A stretch of DNA of 64,000 nucleotides from Vibrio sp. 10N.286.49.B3 (GTDB lineage Bacteria > Pseudomonadota > Gammaproteobacteria > Enterobacterales > Vibrionaceae): positions 62,001 through 126,000 of the forward strand of contig NZ_MCUV01000004.1 of assembly GCF_002873395.1 (NCBI RefSeq). Reading direction: 5' to 3'. The translations under genes and the position numbers were made by a program. Shown piece by piece: positions 46,278-57,137 of the stretch (position 1 is its first letter; each line of letters opens with the position of its first letter). The notes under the pieces are model-generated. The model was not told where the DNA came from and did not search any database. It saw nothing but the letters and a program-made list of their open reading frames with translations.

Positions 46278-48377
46278 ATGTCGCAACTTCTTTCCGCTAT
46301 CCCGTTAACTTCCCTCTCTGGCGTAGGGGCAAAAGTCGCCGAGAAACTGAGTAAAGTCGGCTTGAATAACGCTCAAGACTTGCTCTTTCATCTGCCTTCT
46401 CGTTATGAAGACCGCAGCCGCGTTTATCCTATCGTCAAATTACACCCTGGCTTATGGGCAGCAGTGCAAGGTCGTGTGGTCAGTGTTGATACCGTCTTTG
46501 GTAAACGTAAGATGTTAGCGGTGAAGATAAAAGATGCCCATGGTACGCTGACTCTGCGCTTTTTCAATTTTACCGCTGGGATGAAAAATGCCTTTGCGGA
46601 AGGAAAAAAAGTGCATGCCTATGGGGAGATTAAGCGTGGAGGACTGGGCTTAGAAATCGTTCATCCTGATTATAAATTCCCGAGCCACTCCGACCATGAC
46701 GAGCCAGAAGAAGGGCAAGCTTCATTAACGCCGGTTTACCCAACAACGGATGGATTACGCCAAACCACACTGCGTAATTTAACCGACCAAGCGCTCGATT
46801 TACTCGATAAAACGGCGGTGACGGAGTTGCTACCTGCTGGCTTATATCCCGATCAAACTACCCTAACGCAAGCGCTGCACACCATTCATCGCCCGCCATC
46901 GACCATTGATTTGCACGCCTTTGATGAAGGAAAACATCCCGCTCAACTGCGCCTGATCATTGAAGAGTTACTGGCACAAAACCTATCCATGCTCGCGGTG
47001 CGCAGTGAAGGACAGCAAGATGTCGGCTTTCCATTAGCCGATTTAAACCTTGGTGATAAGAGCTTAAAGCAGCAGTTACTTGCCCAATTACCTTTTGAGC
47101 CTACTGGTGCCCAAAAGCGTGTGGTGCAAGAAATTGAGACCGATTTAGTGAAGTCACACCCGATGATGCGCTTGGTGCAAGGGGATGTGGGTTCAGGCAA
47201 AACCTTAGTGGCAGCGATGGCAGCGGTGCGAGCGATTGAACACGGTCATCAAGTGGCACTAATGGCACCGACGGAATTACTTGCCGAGCAACATGCGATC
47301 AACTTTGCCGCTTGGCTTGCTCCGATGGGCATTGAAGTGGCGTGGCTGGCAGGTAAGTTGACTGGCAAAGCGAAACAAGCCCAGTTAGAGAAAATCGCAT
47401 CAGGCAGCGCGAAAATGGTGGTGGGAACGCATGCCCTCTTTCAGCAACATGTTGAGTTTGACCAATTGGCGCTGGTGATCATCGATGAGCAGCACCGTTT
47501 TGGTGTCCACCAGCGTTTAGAGTTGCGAGAAAAAGGCGCAAAACAGGGCGCTTATCCTCATCAATTAATCATGACGGCAACCCCGATTCCGCGCACTTTA
47601 GCCATGACCGCTTATGCCGATTTAGAAACGTCCGTTATCGATGAACTACCACCGGGTCGTACCCCGATTCAAACCGTTGCCCTACCCGATACTAAACGTG
47701 ATGATATTATTGCTCGCGTGCGCCATGCCTGCTTAAACGAAGGCAAACAAGCCTATTGGGTTTGTACTCTCATTGATGAATCCGAAGCTCTGGAAGCGCA
47801 AGCCGCGGCAGAGACGGCTGAAGAGTTGCAGCGCATTTTACCCGATGTGAACATTGGCTTAGTGCATGGTCGAATGAAGTCGGCAGAGAAACAGGCTGTG
47901 ATGAAGCAGTTTAAAGACAATGAACTGCATTTGTTGGTGGCTACAACCGTGATTGAAGTGGGCGTTGATGTCCCTAACTCGAGCTTAATGATCATCGAGA
48001 ACCCAGAGCGCCTTGGTCTAGCACAGTTGCACCAATTACGTGGTCGTGTGGGACGTGGTTCGGTCGCCAGTCACTGTGTATTGCTCTACCATGCTCCACT
48101 ATCAAAAACGGCGAAAAAGCGCTTAGGGGTATTAAGAGAAAGTAATGATGGCTTCGTGATTGCTCAAAAAGATTTAGAAATTCGTGGTCCCGGTGAGCTG
48201 CTTGGCACCAAACAAACCGGGCTGGCTGATTTTAAAATTGCTGATCTAGTGCGCGACCAACGTTTGATCCCAGAAGTGCAACGCATGGCACGCTTTATCC
48301 ACGACCAGCATCCCGAGCGAGCAAAACCTATCATCGACCGCTGGTTGGGTGAAAAAGACATCTACGCCAAAGCTTAA
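46278..48377 (+). CDS. recG: ATP-dependent DNA helicase RecG
   Basis: RecG remodels stalled replication forks and Holliday junctions. The 699-residue protein has the N-terminal wedge/OB domain, the helicase motif I GDVGSGKTLVAA, the DEQHRFGVHQR (DExH) motif, the MTATPIPRTLA motif, VHGRMKSAEKQAVM, and RGRVGRGSVASHCVLLY. In E. coli it follows spoT-trmH and in V. cholerae spoT; here the McrBC-like cassette separates them. It ends 10 bases from the convergent envZ. Confidence 0.97.
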   Translation: MSQLLSAIPLTSLSGVGAKVAEKLSKVGLNNAQDLLFHLPSRYEDRSRVYPIVKLHPGLWAAVQGRVVSVDTVFGKRKMLAVKIKDAHGTLTLRFFNFTAGMKNAFAEGKKVHAYGEIKRGGLGLEIVHPDYKFPSHSDHDEPEEGQASLTPVYPTTDGLRQTTLRNLTDQALDLLDKTAVTELLPAGLYPDQTTLTQALHTIHRPPSTIDLHAFDEGKHPAQLRLIIEELLAQNLSMLAVRSEGQQDVGFPLADLNLGDKSLKQQLLAQLPFEPTGAQKRVVQEIETDLVKSHPMMRLVQGDVGSGKTLVAAMAAVRAIEHGHQVALMAPTELLAEQHAINFAAWLAPMGIEVAWLAGKLTGKAKQAQLEKIASGSAKMVVGTHALFQQHVEFDQLALVIIDEQHRFGVHQRLELREKGAKQGAYPHQLIMTATPIPRTLAMTAYADLETSVIDELPPGRTPIQTVALPDTKRDDIIARVRHACLNEGKQAYWVCTLIDESEALEAQAAAETAEELQRILPDVNIGLVHGRMKSAEKQAVMKQFKDNELHLLVATTVIEVGVDVPNSSLMIIENPERLGLAQLHQLRGRVGRGSVASHCVLLYHAPLSKTAKKRLGVLRESNDGFVIAQKDLEIRGPGELLGTKQTGLADFKIADLVRDQRLIPEVQRMARFIHDQHPERAKPIIDRWLGEKDIYAKA

Positions 48378-48387
48378 CGAATCAGCC

Positions 48388-49716
48388 CTAGTGCCGGGTA
48401 GGAAAACTCAACTGAACCTTCAACCCACCCTCACTACGGTTGCTCACTGCCACTGAACCGCGATGCTGATTCATAATACGTTTCACTATCGCCAGACCAA
48501 GCCCTGTTCCCTCACTTCCTCGCGCAGTATCACCCCGAGTGAAAGGTTCAAACAACTTAGACACCTGGCTTGGCTCAATGCCCGGACCATTATCTTCCAC
48601 CGTCACCGACACCAACTTACGATCTGCGGTCATCGACGTCGTCACCTTGATCCAGCCATCGCCATAACGAACGGCATTCACTACAAGATTGGTGATCGAA
48701 CGCTTAATCGCAATAGGATTACCCAGCGCTAAATTCACGCCTTTAGCTATCTCTGTCTCAATCTTGATCTCATAACCACCTTCAGAGACCGCAATATCAC
48801 GCGTAATATCATTGATGTTAACCGCTTCAAAGAGATTCACATCCACCGGCTTTAGGTAGTCCATAAACTGGCTGATGATCTCATTACACTCTTCGGTATC
48901 GCTGATGATCCCTTCCGCTAAATAACTGTCTTGCGGTGACATCATCTCGGTCGCCAAACGAATGCGTGTTAATGGCGTACGCAAATCATGACTGATCCCC
49001 GCCATCAGCAAAGCACGATCATTTTCTAGCTCTTGAATCCCCTTCGACATCTGATTAAAGGCACGCGTCACCGAACGAATCTCCGTTGGACCACGCTCTT
49101 TGAGGATCTTAGGGATCTCACCACGCCCCACTTTTTTTGCTGCGGTTTCCAGACGCATCAATGGACGGTTTTGCAAACGAATGAATAGCCAACCACCCGC
49201 TAAAATCAGCAACGCCATCAATAGACTGTTATAAAATAGCGGCGCAAAATCGTCTTGCTGTAATTCAGTGAGCGGAATACGGATCAGCTTATTGGGTAAA
49301 CTTTTTACATTCAGCCACAGGATATAACTCTCTTTGCCAGAAACCAGTCGCACCTCGGTCTCTAAACCCAGTTCTTCACTCATCTCCTCACTCATCAAGG
49401 CGATCGACATACCTTGATTAAACTCTTCTGCCAGCAAACTTTGCGAGTGATGAATCGTCACACCAAGCTCTTCTAAAACTCGATAACGATTGGGCGACTC
49501 GCGATACATTTGCGGTAATTCATCCACCACCTGATTAATTTTTTCAGGTTCATTTTTTAGTGCAAAGCGTAACTCATGCGCCAATATACGATTAAACTGC
49601 TGCAAACCGGGCAACAGCGCGTAATTGAACACCGCATAATAAGAGAACGCCTGACTGGCAATAAGGAGAGTAAGGAAAACAATGAGGGATTGAGAGAAGG
49701 AACTACGAGTACGCAT
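48388..49716 (-). CDS. envZ: Osmosensor histidine kinase EnvZ
   Basis: EnvZ is an inner-membrane sensor kinase that phosphorylates and dephosphorylates OmpR. The 442 residues show two membrane segments (about 11-33 and 157-175) around a periplasmic domain, a HAMP region, the H-box [21 protein letters not shown], and ATP-binding N, G1 and G2 boxes ([29 protein letters not shown]). It follows ompR on the same strand with an 87-base gap. The C-terminus is intact. Confidence 0.96.
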   Translation of the reverse strand: MRTRSSFSQSLIVFLTLLIASQAFSYYAVFNYALLPGLQQFNRILAHELRFALKNEPEKINQVVDELPQMYRESPNRYRVLEELGVTIHHSQSLLAEEFNQGMSIALMSEEMSEELGLETEVRLVSGKESYILWLNVKSLPNKLIRIPLTELQQDDFAPLFYNSLLMALLILAGGWLFIRLQNRPLMRLETAAKKVGRGEIPKILKERGPTEIRSVTRAFNQMSKGIQELENDRALLMAGISHDLRTPLTRIRLATEMMSPQDSYLAEGIISDTEECNEIISQFMDYLKPVDVNLFEAVNINDITRDIAVSEGGYEIKIETEIAKGVNLALGNPIAIKRSITNLVVNAVRYGDGWIKVTTSMTADRKLVSVTVEDNGPGIEPSQVSKLFEPFTRGDTARGSEGTGLGLAIVKRIMNQHRGSVAVSNRSEGGLKVQLSFPTRH

Positions 49717-49803
49717 AACGGTCTCACAGGCAAAAGGAAAATATCAGGTTCTAGGCGAAGTGCCACCCAGAACCTATGCTAACACCATCAGTGAATGAGG
49801 TTT

Positions 49804-50523
49804 TTATACGTCGCGACCATCTGGAACAAAAACGTAACCTAAGCCCCATACCGTTTGGATATAACGAGGCTTACTTGGATCTTCTTCTAACATGCGACGC
49901 AGACGAGAGATCTGAACATCGATAGAACGCTCCATCGCTGAGTATTCACGACCACGCGCCATATTCATCAACTTATCACGCGACATTGGCTCACGTGGGT
50001 TGCTCACTAATGATTTCAGTACTGCAAACTCGCCTGATGTAAGTGGCATCGGCTCTTCATTGCGGAACATCTCACGCGTGCCTAGATTTAGGCTAAATTC
50101 ACCAAATTCAACCACAGATTCTTCAGAGCTTGGTGCGCCCGGTGCTTCTGTCACTTGACGACGTAATACCGCTTTAATTCGAGCCAGCAGTTCACGTGGG
50201 TTAAATGGTTTTGGTAGGTAATCATCAGCGCCAACTTCTAAGCCGACAATGCGATCAACTTCATCACCCTTGGCGGTCAACATCAAAATCGGTAGCATGT
50301 TGTTGTTGCTGCGTAGACGACGACAAATTGATAAGCCATCTTCACCCGGCAACATTAAATCTAACACCATCAGGTGGAAGGTTTCGCGAGTTAACAGGCG
50401 GTCCATTTGCTCACTGTTAGCGACGCTGCGTACTTGGAAGCCCTGTTCCGCTAAGTAACGCTCTAATAATGCACGTAGGCGCGCATCATCATCGACAACT
50501 AAAATTTTATGGTTTTCTTGCAT
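49804..50523 (-). CDS. ompR: Response regulator OmpR
   Basis: OmpR activates or represses outer-membrane porin genes after phosphorylation by EnvZ. The 239 residues have the receiver domain (VVDDDARLRALLERYL, phospho-acceptor Asp in LMVLDLMLPGEDGL, KPFNPREL) and the winged-helix domain ending VQISRLRRMLEEDPSKPRYIQTVWGLGYVFVPDG. The pair ompR-envZ is transcribed from the intergenic region at 50524-50701, which shows no other feature. Confidence 0.97.
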   Translation of the reverse strand: MQENHKILVVDDDARLRALLERYLAEQGFQVRSVANSEQMDRLLTRETFHLMVLDLMLPGEDGLSICRRLRSNNNMLPILMLTAKGDEVDRIVGLEVGADDYLPKPFNPRELLARIKAVLRRQVTEAPGAPSSEESVVEFGEFSLNLGTREMFRNEEPMPLTSGEFAVLKSLVSNPREPMSRDKLMNMARGREYSAMERSIDVQISRLRRMLEEDPSKPRYIQTVWGLGYVFVPDGRDV

Positions 50524-50701
50524 TATTATTATTCCACCTATGTATTATTCATCCACCGTATGCTTATAAATAAAACATATGGTGGATAAAATGTAACACT
50601 GTTTAGCTCAAAAGCACCTAAAGAATTGTTAGCGTTTGTTGCTTTGGTCTCAACTCTGCCACTGACTGATTGGCTTATGTGCTTTTTATCTGGTAAATCG
50701 G

Positions 50702-52651
50702 CTATTGAACTTGCTCTAACTCACCTTCTAATGGCGTTGTTAAACGATACTGCTCATCACTGCTCACCACTAAGCCTTCACGTAAAAAGTTCTTACCTAA
50801 AATCATGCTGTAGTGAAAACGCGAGCGGTCTTGTAAGTTGACTCGAATGGTATCTTCAATATCACCGAGCTTAACGCGCATCATCACCACAGGACGATGG
50901 TTCGCCTGTTCACCTGCCTTTGCACGAATGGTCATGGTATCAACCACTTCTCTTTCAAAGTGCTGTTTTAGCCCAGAATCATTCTGATAATCAAAACTCA
51001 CCATCGGCTTATTATCGCGTGTGAAGTGCTTAATATTCAGTGCGTTCATTGACGAAACATCAGCGCCAGTATCGAGCTTAACGGGGAAATCGAGCCCTTC
51101 AACGCTTGCCGTCTCAATGTAACCCGCTTTGGTGATTGGGTACTCTTTTAGCAAATCCGTGGTACGCGTATTAATAAACACCCCATTTTCTGCTGCCAGT
51201 TTACCGATAAGCAGTTCACTTTGCGTTTCATCATCATTTAATAAACTCAGCGCCACATCGTAGCTCACCACACCATCGGGCAACGCGAAATTAAGCGTCA
51301 CTATCGGTCTAACTTCCTCGCCGACACGAATGTTTTTCACCAGCGGCTTAACGAACCTCTGCTCTTCGCCTTTGTCGTTATCTAGGTAGTAGGTCACTTG
51401 CTTAGCTTGAGTGCCGTGCCCCTTCGAAATGGCAAAATCACGCACTTTAAGTACTGAGGTTTGCACGGTAAATGACGCAACCGCAGGAATATTCACCCCT
51501 TCAATGTTCAGTGTTTCTTGCGGTGAAATAACCAGGCTATCACGCTTATCAAGCTGGCTATAACGCACCACCTTATCACTCATACCATACTTATCATTGG
51601 TGCTGACCATGAAATAGCGATTAAGATTATTCAGCCCTAGACGCAGTTGAGTCGTGCGATCGGAACGGTCTTTTAAGTACACCAGCATTTGACGCACTGG
51701 CTCATCATGAAATTGCACCGGCACATAAACTTGTAAGCGTTCCACGTTACCAAAGTTAATCACCCCCGCTAACGGCAGGCTCATACGCTTGGTTTTGCCT
51801 TCAGCGTCTCGAGTGGTGAAAGCGACTTTATTGCCCTCTTGCTTAATATTGGTCGCATGCAAAATCGAATGCTTGTTGGTAAATGAAAAGCTGGTATCAA
51901 ACTGAAGCCCGTCGATATGAAAGCTATCATGACGACCAATCACCAACGCTTCTTTTTGCTCTTGCAGATAATCGTAACCTGCCATTACCCATGCATTGTC
52001 TTTTAAGAAGGTTTTACCAATCAAAATAGGCGCGGAAAAATTGCTGCGATCGGTAAGGCTCACATCGGTATTCACTGTCGTGCCAGCAATGGTCATCGGG
52101 ATGTTGATCACCGGTCGGTACAGCGGCACTTCACTGGTGCGACTGCGTACCACACTGATGCGGTTTAATGGCAACTCGACTGGGATCACTTTACCGCTAT
52201 AAGGATGCGTAAGGGTAAAGTTCACTTTTAATTTAAATTGACGGTCTTCATTATCAAATTCATGATGCCACCAGTTTGATGCCGGTCCACCATGTTCATC
52301 GATGATCTTCGCCATCAAAGGCACGCCCGTTAAATTTTGATATTTCGGGTTATCACTGCTGACATAAATGTTGTTCGCATGCATTGAAGTGGTGTCGGCG
52401 CCGGTATCAATTTTACCCATAAATGGCAGGTTGTTGAGCGCTTTGATTTGACCAAGATAGACATTTTCTAGCCGACCCAGCACCACTTTATCTTCGAGTT
52501 CGTAAGCTGGATTTTGCGTCGAGTATGCTGAATTTTGCGTTGGGTATGCTGAATTTTGCGTCGAGTATATAGTAGATTGTGCGGTTGCTTGCGCCGTTAA
52601 ACCAAGAAGTGCTGACAGCGTTAACCCCAGCAAAGAAAAGCCTTTGTTCAT
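50702..52651 (-). CDS. Secreted protein with four retropepsin-like (RimK-linked Zn_protease family) repeats
   Basis: The 649-residue protein has a signal peptide (to about residue 24), three 7-residue (Y-S/P-TQN-S/P-A) repeats (29-50), then four repeats of a domain often annotated as ATP-dependent zinc protease but retropepsin-like in sequence. Repeat 1 has IDTGADTTSM (81-90) with DRSNF and LIGKTFL; repeat 4 has LDTGADVSSM (526-535) with DRSRF and ILGKNFL. Repeats 2 and 3 keep the frame but have SFTNKHSIL and SFTVQTSVL where the catalytic DTGA should be. This gives two active-looking and two dead units, probably in the periplasm. Related one-domain proteins occur near RimK genes, but none is seen here. 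Substrate unknown. Confidence 0.75.
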   Translation of the reverse strand: MNKGFSLLGLTLSALLGLTAQATAQSTIYSTQNSAYPTQNSAYSTQNPAYELEDKVVLGRLENVYLGQIKALNNLPFMGKIDTGADTTSMHANNIYVSSDNPKYQNLTGVPLMAKIIDEHGGPASNWWHHEFDNEDRQFKLKVNFTLTHPYSGKVIPVELPLNRISVVRSRTSEVPLYRPVINIPMTIAGTTVNTDVSLTDRSNFSAPILIGKTFLKDNAWVMAGYDYLQEQKEALVIGRHDSFHIDGLQFDTSFSFTNKHSILHATNIKQEGNKVAFTTRDAEGKTKRMSLPLAGVINFGNVERLQVYVPVQFHDEPVRQMLVYLKDRSDRTTQLRLGLNNLNRYFMVSTNDKYGMSDKVVRYSQLDKRDSLVISPQETLNIEGVNIPAVASFTVQTSVLKVRDFAISKGHGTQAKQVTYYLDNDKGEEQRFVKPLVKNIRVGEEVRPIVTLNFALPDGVVSYDVALSLLNDDETQSELLIGKLAAENGVFINTRTTDLLKEYPITKAGYIETASVEGLDFPVKLDTGADVSSMNALNIKHFTRDNKPMVSFDYQNDSGLKQHFEREVVDTMTIRAKAGEQANHRPVVMMRVKLGDIEDTIRVNLQDRSRFHYSMILGKNFLREGLVVSSDEQYRLTTPLEGELEQVQ

Positions 52652-52962
52652 TCCTACCCCACCTTCTGTTTGATGACTATATTTTAATTATATGATTTAT
52701 CAGACAAACGTCATTTATTTCTATAATAGCTGAAGATAGCTTTCCCTGCTGCGTTTGTTTACTGTGCCGCTTGATGTCCATGAGTCGAACTATTAGCACT
52801 AGAAATCTCTCATCTTCATCCCCATCTATCAAGTAGCTTAACGGTAATTTTTTCTGCTGATGTTATAACAGTGCAAAAATACCACCATTCATTATTAGTC
52901 CTCTGCGCGATTCTGATCATGCGATCACCTTCCAGAGCGCTAACAACATAAGAGAAGCACGG
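52652..52962. other. Divergent promoter region between the repeat protease and tex
   Basis: The stretch carries the promoter regions of two divergent genes. It is AT-rich and without recognisable repeats or terminators. V. cholerae has greB near tex; no greB is found here. Confidence 0.6.
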
Positions 52963-55356
52963 ATGAGCCAAGCTATCTGCCTCCAGATCGCTCAAGAACT
53001 GAATGTTCGCCCTGAGCAAATCACTGCCGCAGTTACCCTCATTGATGATGGTAATACGGTTCCTTTTATTGCCCGTTACCGTAAAGAAGTGACTGGAGGG
53101 CTGGATGATACTGAGTTACGTACGCTCGATAGTCGCCTGTCCTATTTACGTGAACTCGATGACCGCCGCCAAACCATTTTAAAGTCGATTCAAGACCAAG
53201 GTAAGTTAACCGCAGATCTTGAAAAAGCGATCATCAGTGCCGATAGCAAAACGCGTTTAGAAGATCTCTACCTGCCTTATAAACCCAAGCGTCGCACTAA
53301 GGGTCAAATCGCCATTGAAGCAGGTCTTGAGCCATTAGCTGACCAACTGTGGCATCGTCCGCAAACTAACCCTGAAACAGAAGCGGCGAAGTACATCAGC
53401 GCAGATAAAGGCGTGGCAGACAATAAAGCCGCTCTCGATGGCGCACGCGTTATCATCATGGAACGTATTGCTGAAGATGCAGACTTGCTGAATAAGGTTC
53501 GTCATCACCTGACACGCCAAGCTGAGCTCTCGGCAAAAGTGGTCGCAGGTAAAGAGCAAGCGGGTGAGAAGTTTAAAGATTACTTTGCCCACCAAGAGCC
53601 CATCAGCAAAGCACCTTCACACCGTGCATTAGCGATGCTTCGTGGTCGTAATGAAGGCTTCTTGCAGCTATCGATGAATGCCGATCCAAGCCAAGATGAG
53701 ACCATTCGTAGTTCTTACTGTGAAACCATTATCGCTGACCATTACGGCATTACGCTAAGCGATGCACCGGCTGATACATGGCGCAAGCAAGTGATCAGTT
53801 GGGCATGGCGCATTAAAGTGTCGATGCACATGGAAACCGAACTGATGGGCAGCATGAAAGAGCGTGCTGAGATTGAAGCGATTGAAGTGTTTGCCACTAA
53901 CCTAAAAGATCTATTAATGGCAGCACCGGCAGGTCCTCGTGCTACGTTAGGTTTAGATCCAGGTTTACGTACCGGTTCTAAAATTGCCATCGTCGATCCA
54001 ACCGGTAAAGTACTGACAACAGATACCATTTACCCACACCCACCGCAAAAGCAGTACGATAAGTCGATGCATGTGGTTGAGCAGTTAGTACGTAAATATA
54101 ACGTTGATTTAATTGCTATTGGTAACGGTACAGCTTCACGTGAAACCGATAGTTTTGTCGCCGATATGATTAAGCGCAGCAACCTGAAAGTGCAAAAAAT
54201 CATTGTGAGTGAAGCGGGCGCGTCGGTTTACTCTGCATCGGAATTAGCGGCGAATGAATTCCCAGATATGGACGTATCACTGCGTGGTGCGGTGTCGATT
54301 GCTCGTCGTTTGCAAGATCCATTGGCAGAGCTAGTGAAGATTGATCCTAAGTCGATCGGTGTGGGTCAATACCAGCACGATGTTAGCCAAACACTGCTGG
54401 CAAAACGTCTCGATGCAATTGTTGAAGATTGTGTAAACGCTGTGGGTGTTGATGTGAATACGGCTTCTGCTGCTCTGCTTAATCGCGTGGCAGGGTTAAG
54501 TACCACCATGGCAAAAAACATTGTTGATTACCGTGATGAGAATGGTCGTTTTGAAGCACGTACCGCACTGAAGAAAGTGGCACGTTTAGGTCCAAAAGCC
54601 TTTGAACAGTGTGCTGGATTCCTACGTATCATGGATGGTAAGAACCCGTTAGATGCCTCGTCGGTTCACCCAGAAGCCTATCCTCTAGTAAAAACCATCG
54701 CTGAGAAAAATGGCACTAAACTAAAAGACTTAATTGGTAACAGTGCGTTTTTAGCCAAGTTACGTGCCGTGGATTACACCGATGAGCACTTTGGTATTCC
54801 AACCATTACCGACATCATTAAAGAGCTTGATAAGCCGGGTCGCGATCCTCGTCCTGAGTTTAAAACCGCGACCTTTGCTGAAGGCGTGAATACCATGTCG
54901 GATCTGGAAGTGGGCATGGTGCTCGAAGGCGTGGTTTCTAACGTTGCTAACTTTGGTGCTTTTGTCGATATCGGTGTTCACCAAGATGGTTTGGTGCATA
55001 TTTCTGCGCTTACCGATCGCTTTGTTTCTGATCCGCGTGAAGTGGTTAAAGCCGGTGATATTGTGAAAGTTAAGGTGATGGAAGTGGAAGTGCAACGTAA
55101 ACGTATTGCGCTCACTATGCGTTTGAACGATGAACCGGGTCAAGACAATCGCAGTCAACGTGGTGGTTCAGAGTCGCGTGGCAATGCGAATGCTCGTCCT
55201 AGCTCGAATGCTAATAATCGTAACCAAAACAGCAATAACAGTCGCAGTACGAACCGCAGCAACACAGGTTCTCGCAATCAATCACAGCAAGGTGGTGGAT
55301 TTGGCGGTGCGATGGGCGGTGCATTTGCTGATGCCTTTGCGAAAGCGAAGAAGTAA
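52963..55356 (+). CDS. tex: Transcription accessory protein Tex
   Basis: The 797-residue protein has the N-terminal helix-turn-helix region ([33 protein letters not shown]), the YqgF-like RNase H fold ([16 protein letters not shown]), helix-hairpin-helix motifs ([17 protein letters not shown]) and a C-terminal S1 RNA-binding domain ([25 protein letters not shown]). Tex binds RNA and affects transcription and toxin expression in several bacteria. The last 75 residues are an Asn/Ser/Arg/Gly-rich tail, longer than usual and likely disordered. It is monocistronic and ends at a repeat element. Confidence 0.95.
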   Translation: MSQAICLQIAQELNVRPEQITAAVTLIDDGNTVPFIARYRKEVTGGLDDTELRTLDSRLSYLRELDDRRQTILKSIQDQGKLTADLEKAIISADSKTRLEDLYLPYKPKRRTKGQIAIEAGLEPLADQLWHRPQTNPETEAAKYISADKGVADNKAALDGARVIIMERIAEDADLLNKVRHHLTRQAELSAKVVAGKEQAGEKFKDYFAHQEPISKAPSHRALAMLRGRNEGFLQLSMNADPSQDETIRSSYCETIIADHYGITLSDAPADTWRKQVISWAWRIKVSMHMETELMGSMKERAEIEAIEVFATNLKDLLMAAPAGPRATLGLDPGLRTGSKIAIVDPTGKVLTTDTIYPHPPQKQYDKSMHVVEQLVRKYNVDLIAIGNGTASRETDSFVADMIKRSNLKVQKIIVSEAGASVYSASELAANEFPDMDVSLRGAVSIARRLQDPLAELVKIDPKSIGVGQYQHDVSQTLLAKRLDAIVEDCVNAVGVDVNTASAALLNRVAGLSTTMAKNIVDYRDENGRFEARTALKKVARLGPKAFEQCAGFLRIMDGKNPLDASSVHPEAYPLVKTIAEKNGTKLKDLIGNSAFLAKLRAVDYTDEHFGIPTITDIIKELDKPGRDPRPEFKTATFAEGVNTMSDLEVGMVLEGVVSNVANFGAFVDIGVHQDGLVHISALTDRFVSDPREVVKAGDIVKVKVMEVEVQRKRIALTMRLNDEPGQDNRSQRGGSESRGNANARPSSNANNRNQNSNNSRSTNRSNTGSRNQSQQGGGFGGAMGGAFADAFAKAKK

Positions 55357-55425
55357 AGAAAGTTAAGAGCGGAAAGAGAAAAGTGGAAAGTTAAAAGAAA
55401 GAGATTAGAGCGGGGTAAGTGTTAT

Positions 55426-55523
55426 CAATATGGAGGTGATTACGCAGACCGCTCTAGACATCCCTGTTCGCTTAGCAATGGGCATCCATGCCCATTGATG
55501 TCTGCTCCATCGCATCCATATTG
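55426..55523 (-). repeat. Copy E of the ~100-bp palindromic element
   Basis: The outer arms start CAATATGGA and end TCCATATTG and agree in 19 of 24 positions as inverted repeats. The centre is the perfect hairpin CAATGGGCAT-CC-ATGCCCATTG. It is in the opposite orientation to copies A to C. The ends differ from A, B, C and F (CAATATGG instead of AAAATG), but both arms changed together. It lies between the convergent tex and the following minus-strand gene. Confidence 0.88.
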
Positions 55524-55581
55524 CCAATGAATAGATCAGCAAAATGTGTGCGGCGTAATCTTTTTCTATCATGGCTTGAAG

Positions 55582-56052
55582 CTATAAAACGGCGAGCACT
55601 CCTGATGGGATATTTGGGGCGACGGCTTCATCATAGTGGTACTTGATCACATGACGGCGTTGCACCATTTGTCCCTCTTTCAGCGCTGCATCAAGGATAT
55701 GTTGTGGCAAACGAAAACGCACAATGTAGCCTTTACCCTGTGATTGACTATAACTGTCTAACGACAACAAGCGAAATAGACGCTCCATACCATCAAGCGA
55801 GTCATCGTCATACCAAACTTGCTCTTCTTCCGCCTCTTCATGCTCATAATCAGGATGCTCTGAAGGGTCCCACGCCGATTGCTTACGACGCTTATCATCT
55901 TCATTAATCTGACGCTCGGCATTGGTGCGATCAAGCGATGTGGGCGCAGCGACAGGTTCACGCACCTTATTATCACGCGCCACTTGTTCGGTCGGCACAT
56001 TCACAGACGTGGCGATCAAAGGGATATTCACTGCTGATGGTGATACGATCAT
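55582..56052 (-). CDS. Uncharacterised soluble protein
   Basis: The start is set at the ATG giving MIVSPSAVNIPLIATS, preceded by GGAGG; longer in-frame starts lack one. The 156-residue product has a disordered, charged first half (REPVAAPTSLDRTNAERQINEDDKRRKQ) with an acidic run (EHEEAEEEQVWYDDD), then a structured end (GKGYIVRFRLPQHILDAALKEGQMVQRRHVIKYHYDE). No signal or membrane segment is seen. It resembles a conserved vibrio protein sometimes mislabelled as a Lon protease; there is no protease motif. Function unknown. Confidence 0.7.
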   Translation of the reverse strand: MIVSPSAVNIPLIATSVNVPTEQVARDNKVREPVAAPTSLDRTNAERQINEDDKRRKQSAWDPSEHPDYEHEEAEEEQVWYDDDSLDGMERLFRLLSLDSYSQSQGKGYIVRFRLPQHILDAALKEGQMVQRRHVIKYHYDEAVAPNIPSGVLAVL

Positions 56053-56202
56053 TCGCTTACTCCCTCCTAAGTGCTCACTGTATGCAAAGCGGCAACACGA
56101 TAAAGCCAATTGTCCATCTTAGACTAAATAGTACTCAATGTATGTGATTTGATCATGACACTATTCACAATAATCGTACGAGAAAATGCATTTATCCAAT
56201 CG

Positions 56203-57051
56203 CTATAAGTTACATAGAAGCTGACAAAAATCATCCGCTTGTGTCATAAACGGTGCATGCGATGAGTCATGGAAAATATGCGTATCACTGCTCTCATGCC
56301 ATTGCGATAACGTCGTTGCCACCTTAACTGGAACAAGCCCATCTAAACGCCCATAACAGCGCAATAACGGCATGGATAATTGGTTCAACTGCGCTCTTAA
56401 ATCAATATTCGCTAATAGACCTAAACCTTGTAATAGCGCGTTTTGATTCGGCAGTGGACGCGATAACACCGCCTCTTTTAACTGCTTCACATCTTGGCGA
56501 GCCGACGGGCTACCCATCGCTTGCAGTGCCATAAAACGCTCGACCGTGAGTTGAAAATTATCCATTAATTGCTCTGTAAAAGCGCTCAATACTTGAGGTT
56601 GGATACCGCGCCAGCCTTTCTGCGCTGCAAAACAGGGCGAACTGGCAACTGTGACTAATTGGCTCACTCGCTGCGGATGATGCAGGGCGATGTGCGTTGC
56701 CACCAAACCTCCCAGTGACCAACCGACCCAAATCGCCTGCTCGGGTGCGTGCTCTAACACCTGATCTGCCAAGGTCAATAGTACCTGCTCACTGTCTGAT
56801 TCTGAGTGCAGCGTTTCATCATGAGCCTGCGCGCTGTGTCCATAACCAGGTAAATCGACCACATGCACACAATAATGTTTCGCTAAACTGGCGACCGTTT
56901 GCTGCCAAACTGCGCCATTCATTCCCCAGCCATGCAGTAACACCAGGTTTGGTCCATGCCCTGTGACTTGCCAGTATAAGTCTCGGCTTGATGAGCGCGT
57001 CGGTTGTGGCTTGAGTGGGCTTGCCTGCTGCGCGGTTAATATTGTGCTCAT
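56203..57051 (-). CDS. bioH: Pimeloyl-ACP methyl ester esterase
   Basis: BioH removes the methyl group from pimeloyl-ACP methyl ester in early biotin synthesis. The alpha/beta hydrolase has LVLLHGWGMNGAVWQ (oxyanion loop), nucleophile GWSLGG, acid Asp in CYGRLDGLVP and His in HDSSHAPFM. At 282 residues it is about 25 longer than E. coli BioH, the extra being an N-terminal QASPLKPQPTRSSS stretch; a later start cannot be excluded. It diverges from comF, as in other vibrios and in E. coli (gntX). Confidence 0.92.
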   Translation of the reverse strand: MSTILTAQQASPLKPQPTRSSSRDLYWQVTGHGPNLVLLHGWGMNGAVWQQTVASLAKHYCVHVVDLPGYGHSAQAHDETLHSESDSEQVLLTLADQVLEHAPEQAIWVGWSLGGLVATHIALHHPQRVSQLVTVASSPCFAAQKGWRGIQPQVLSAFTEQLMDNFQLTVERFMALQAMGSPSARQDVKQLKEAVLSRPLPNQNALLQGLGLLANIDLRAQLNQLSMPLLRCYGRLDGLVPVKVATTLSQWHESSDTHIFHDSSHAPFMTQADDFCQLLCNL

Positions 57052-57137
57052 GATCTCACTATCTCCTACCTATTCCATTCTTTTTGCTTGCCGATCTTCG
57101 CTAGGCTTGTGCTATCGACACATCACTTGAGGATTCC

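Noticed and set aside
48463..48732. Plus-strand open frame opposite envZ
   Set aside because: It is a shadow of the conserved envZ reading frame, as are the other long antisense frames in recG, dnaK, tex and chiA.
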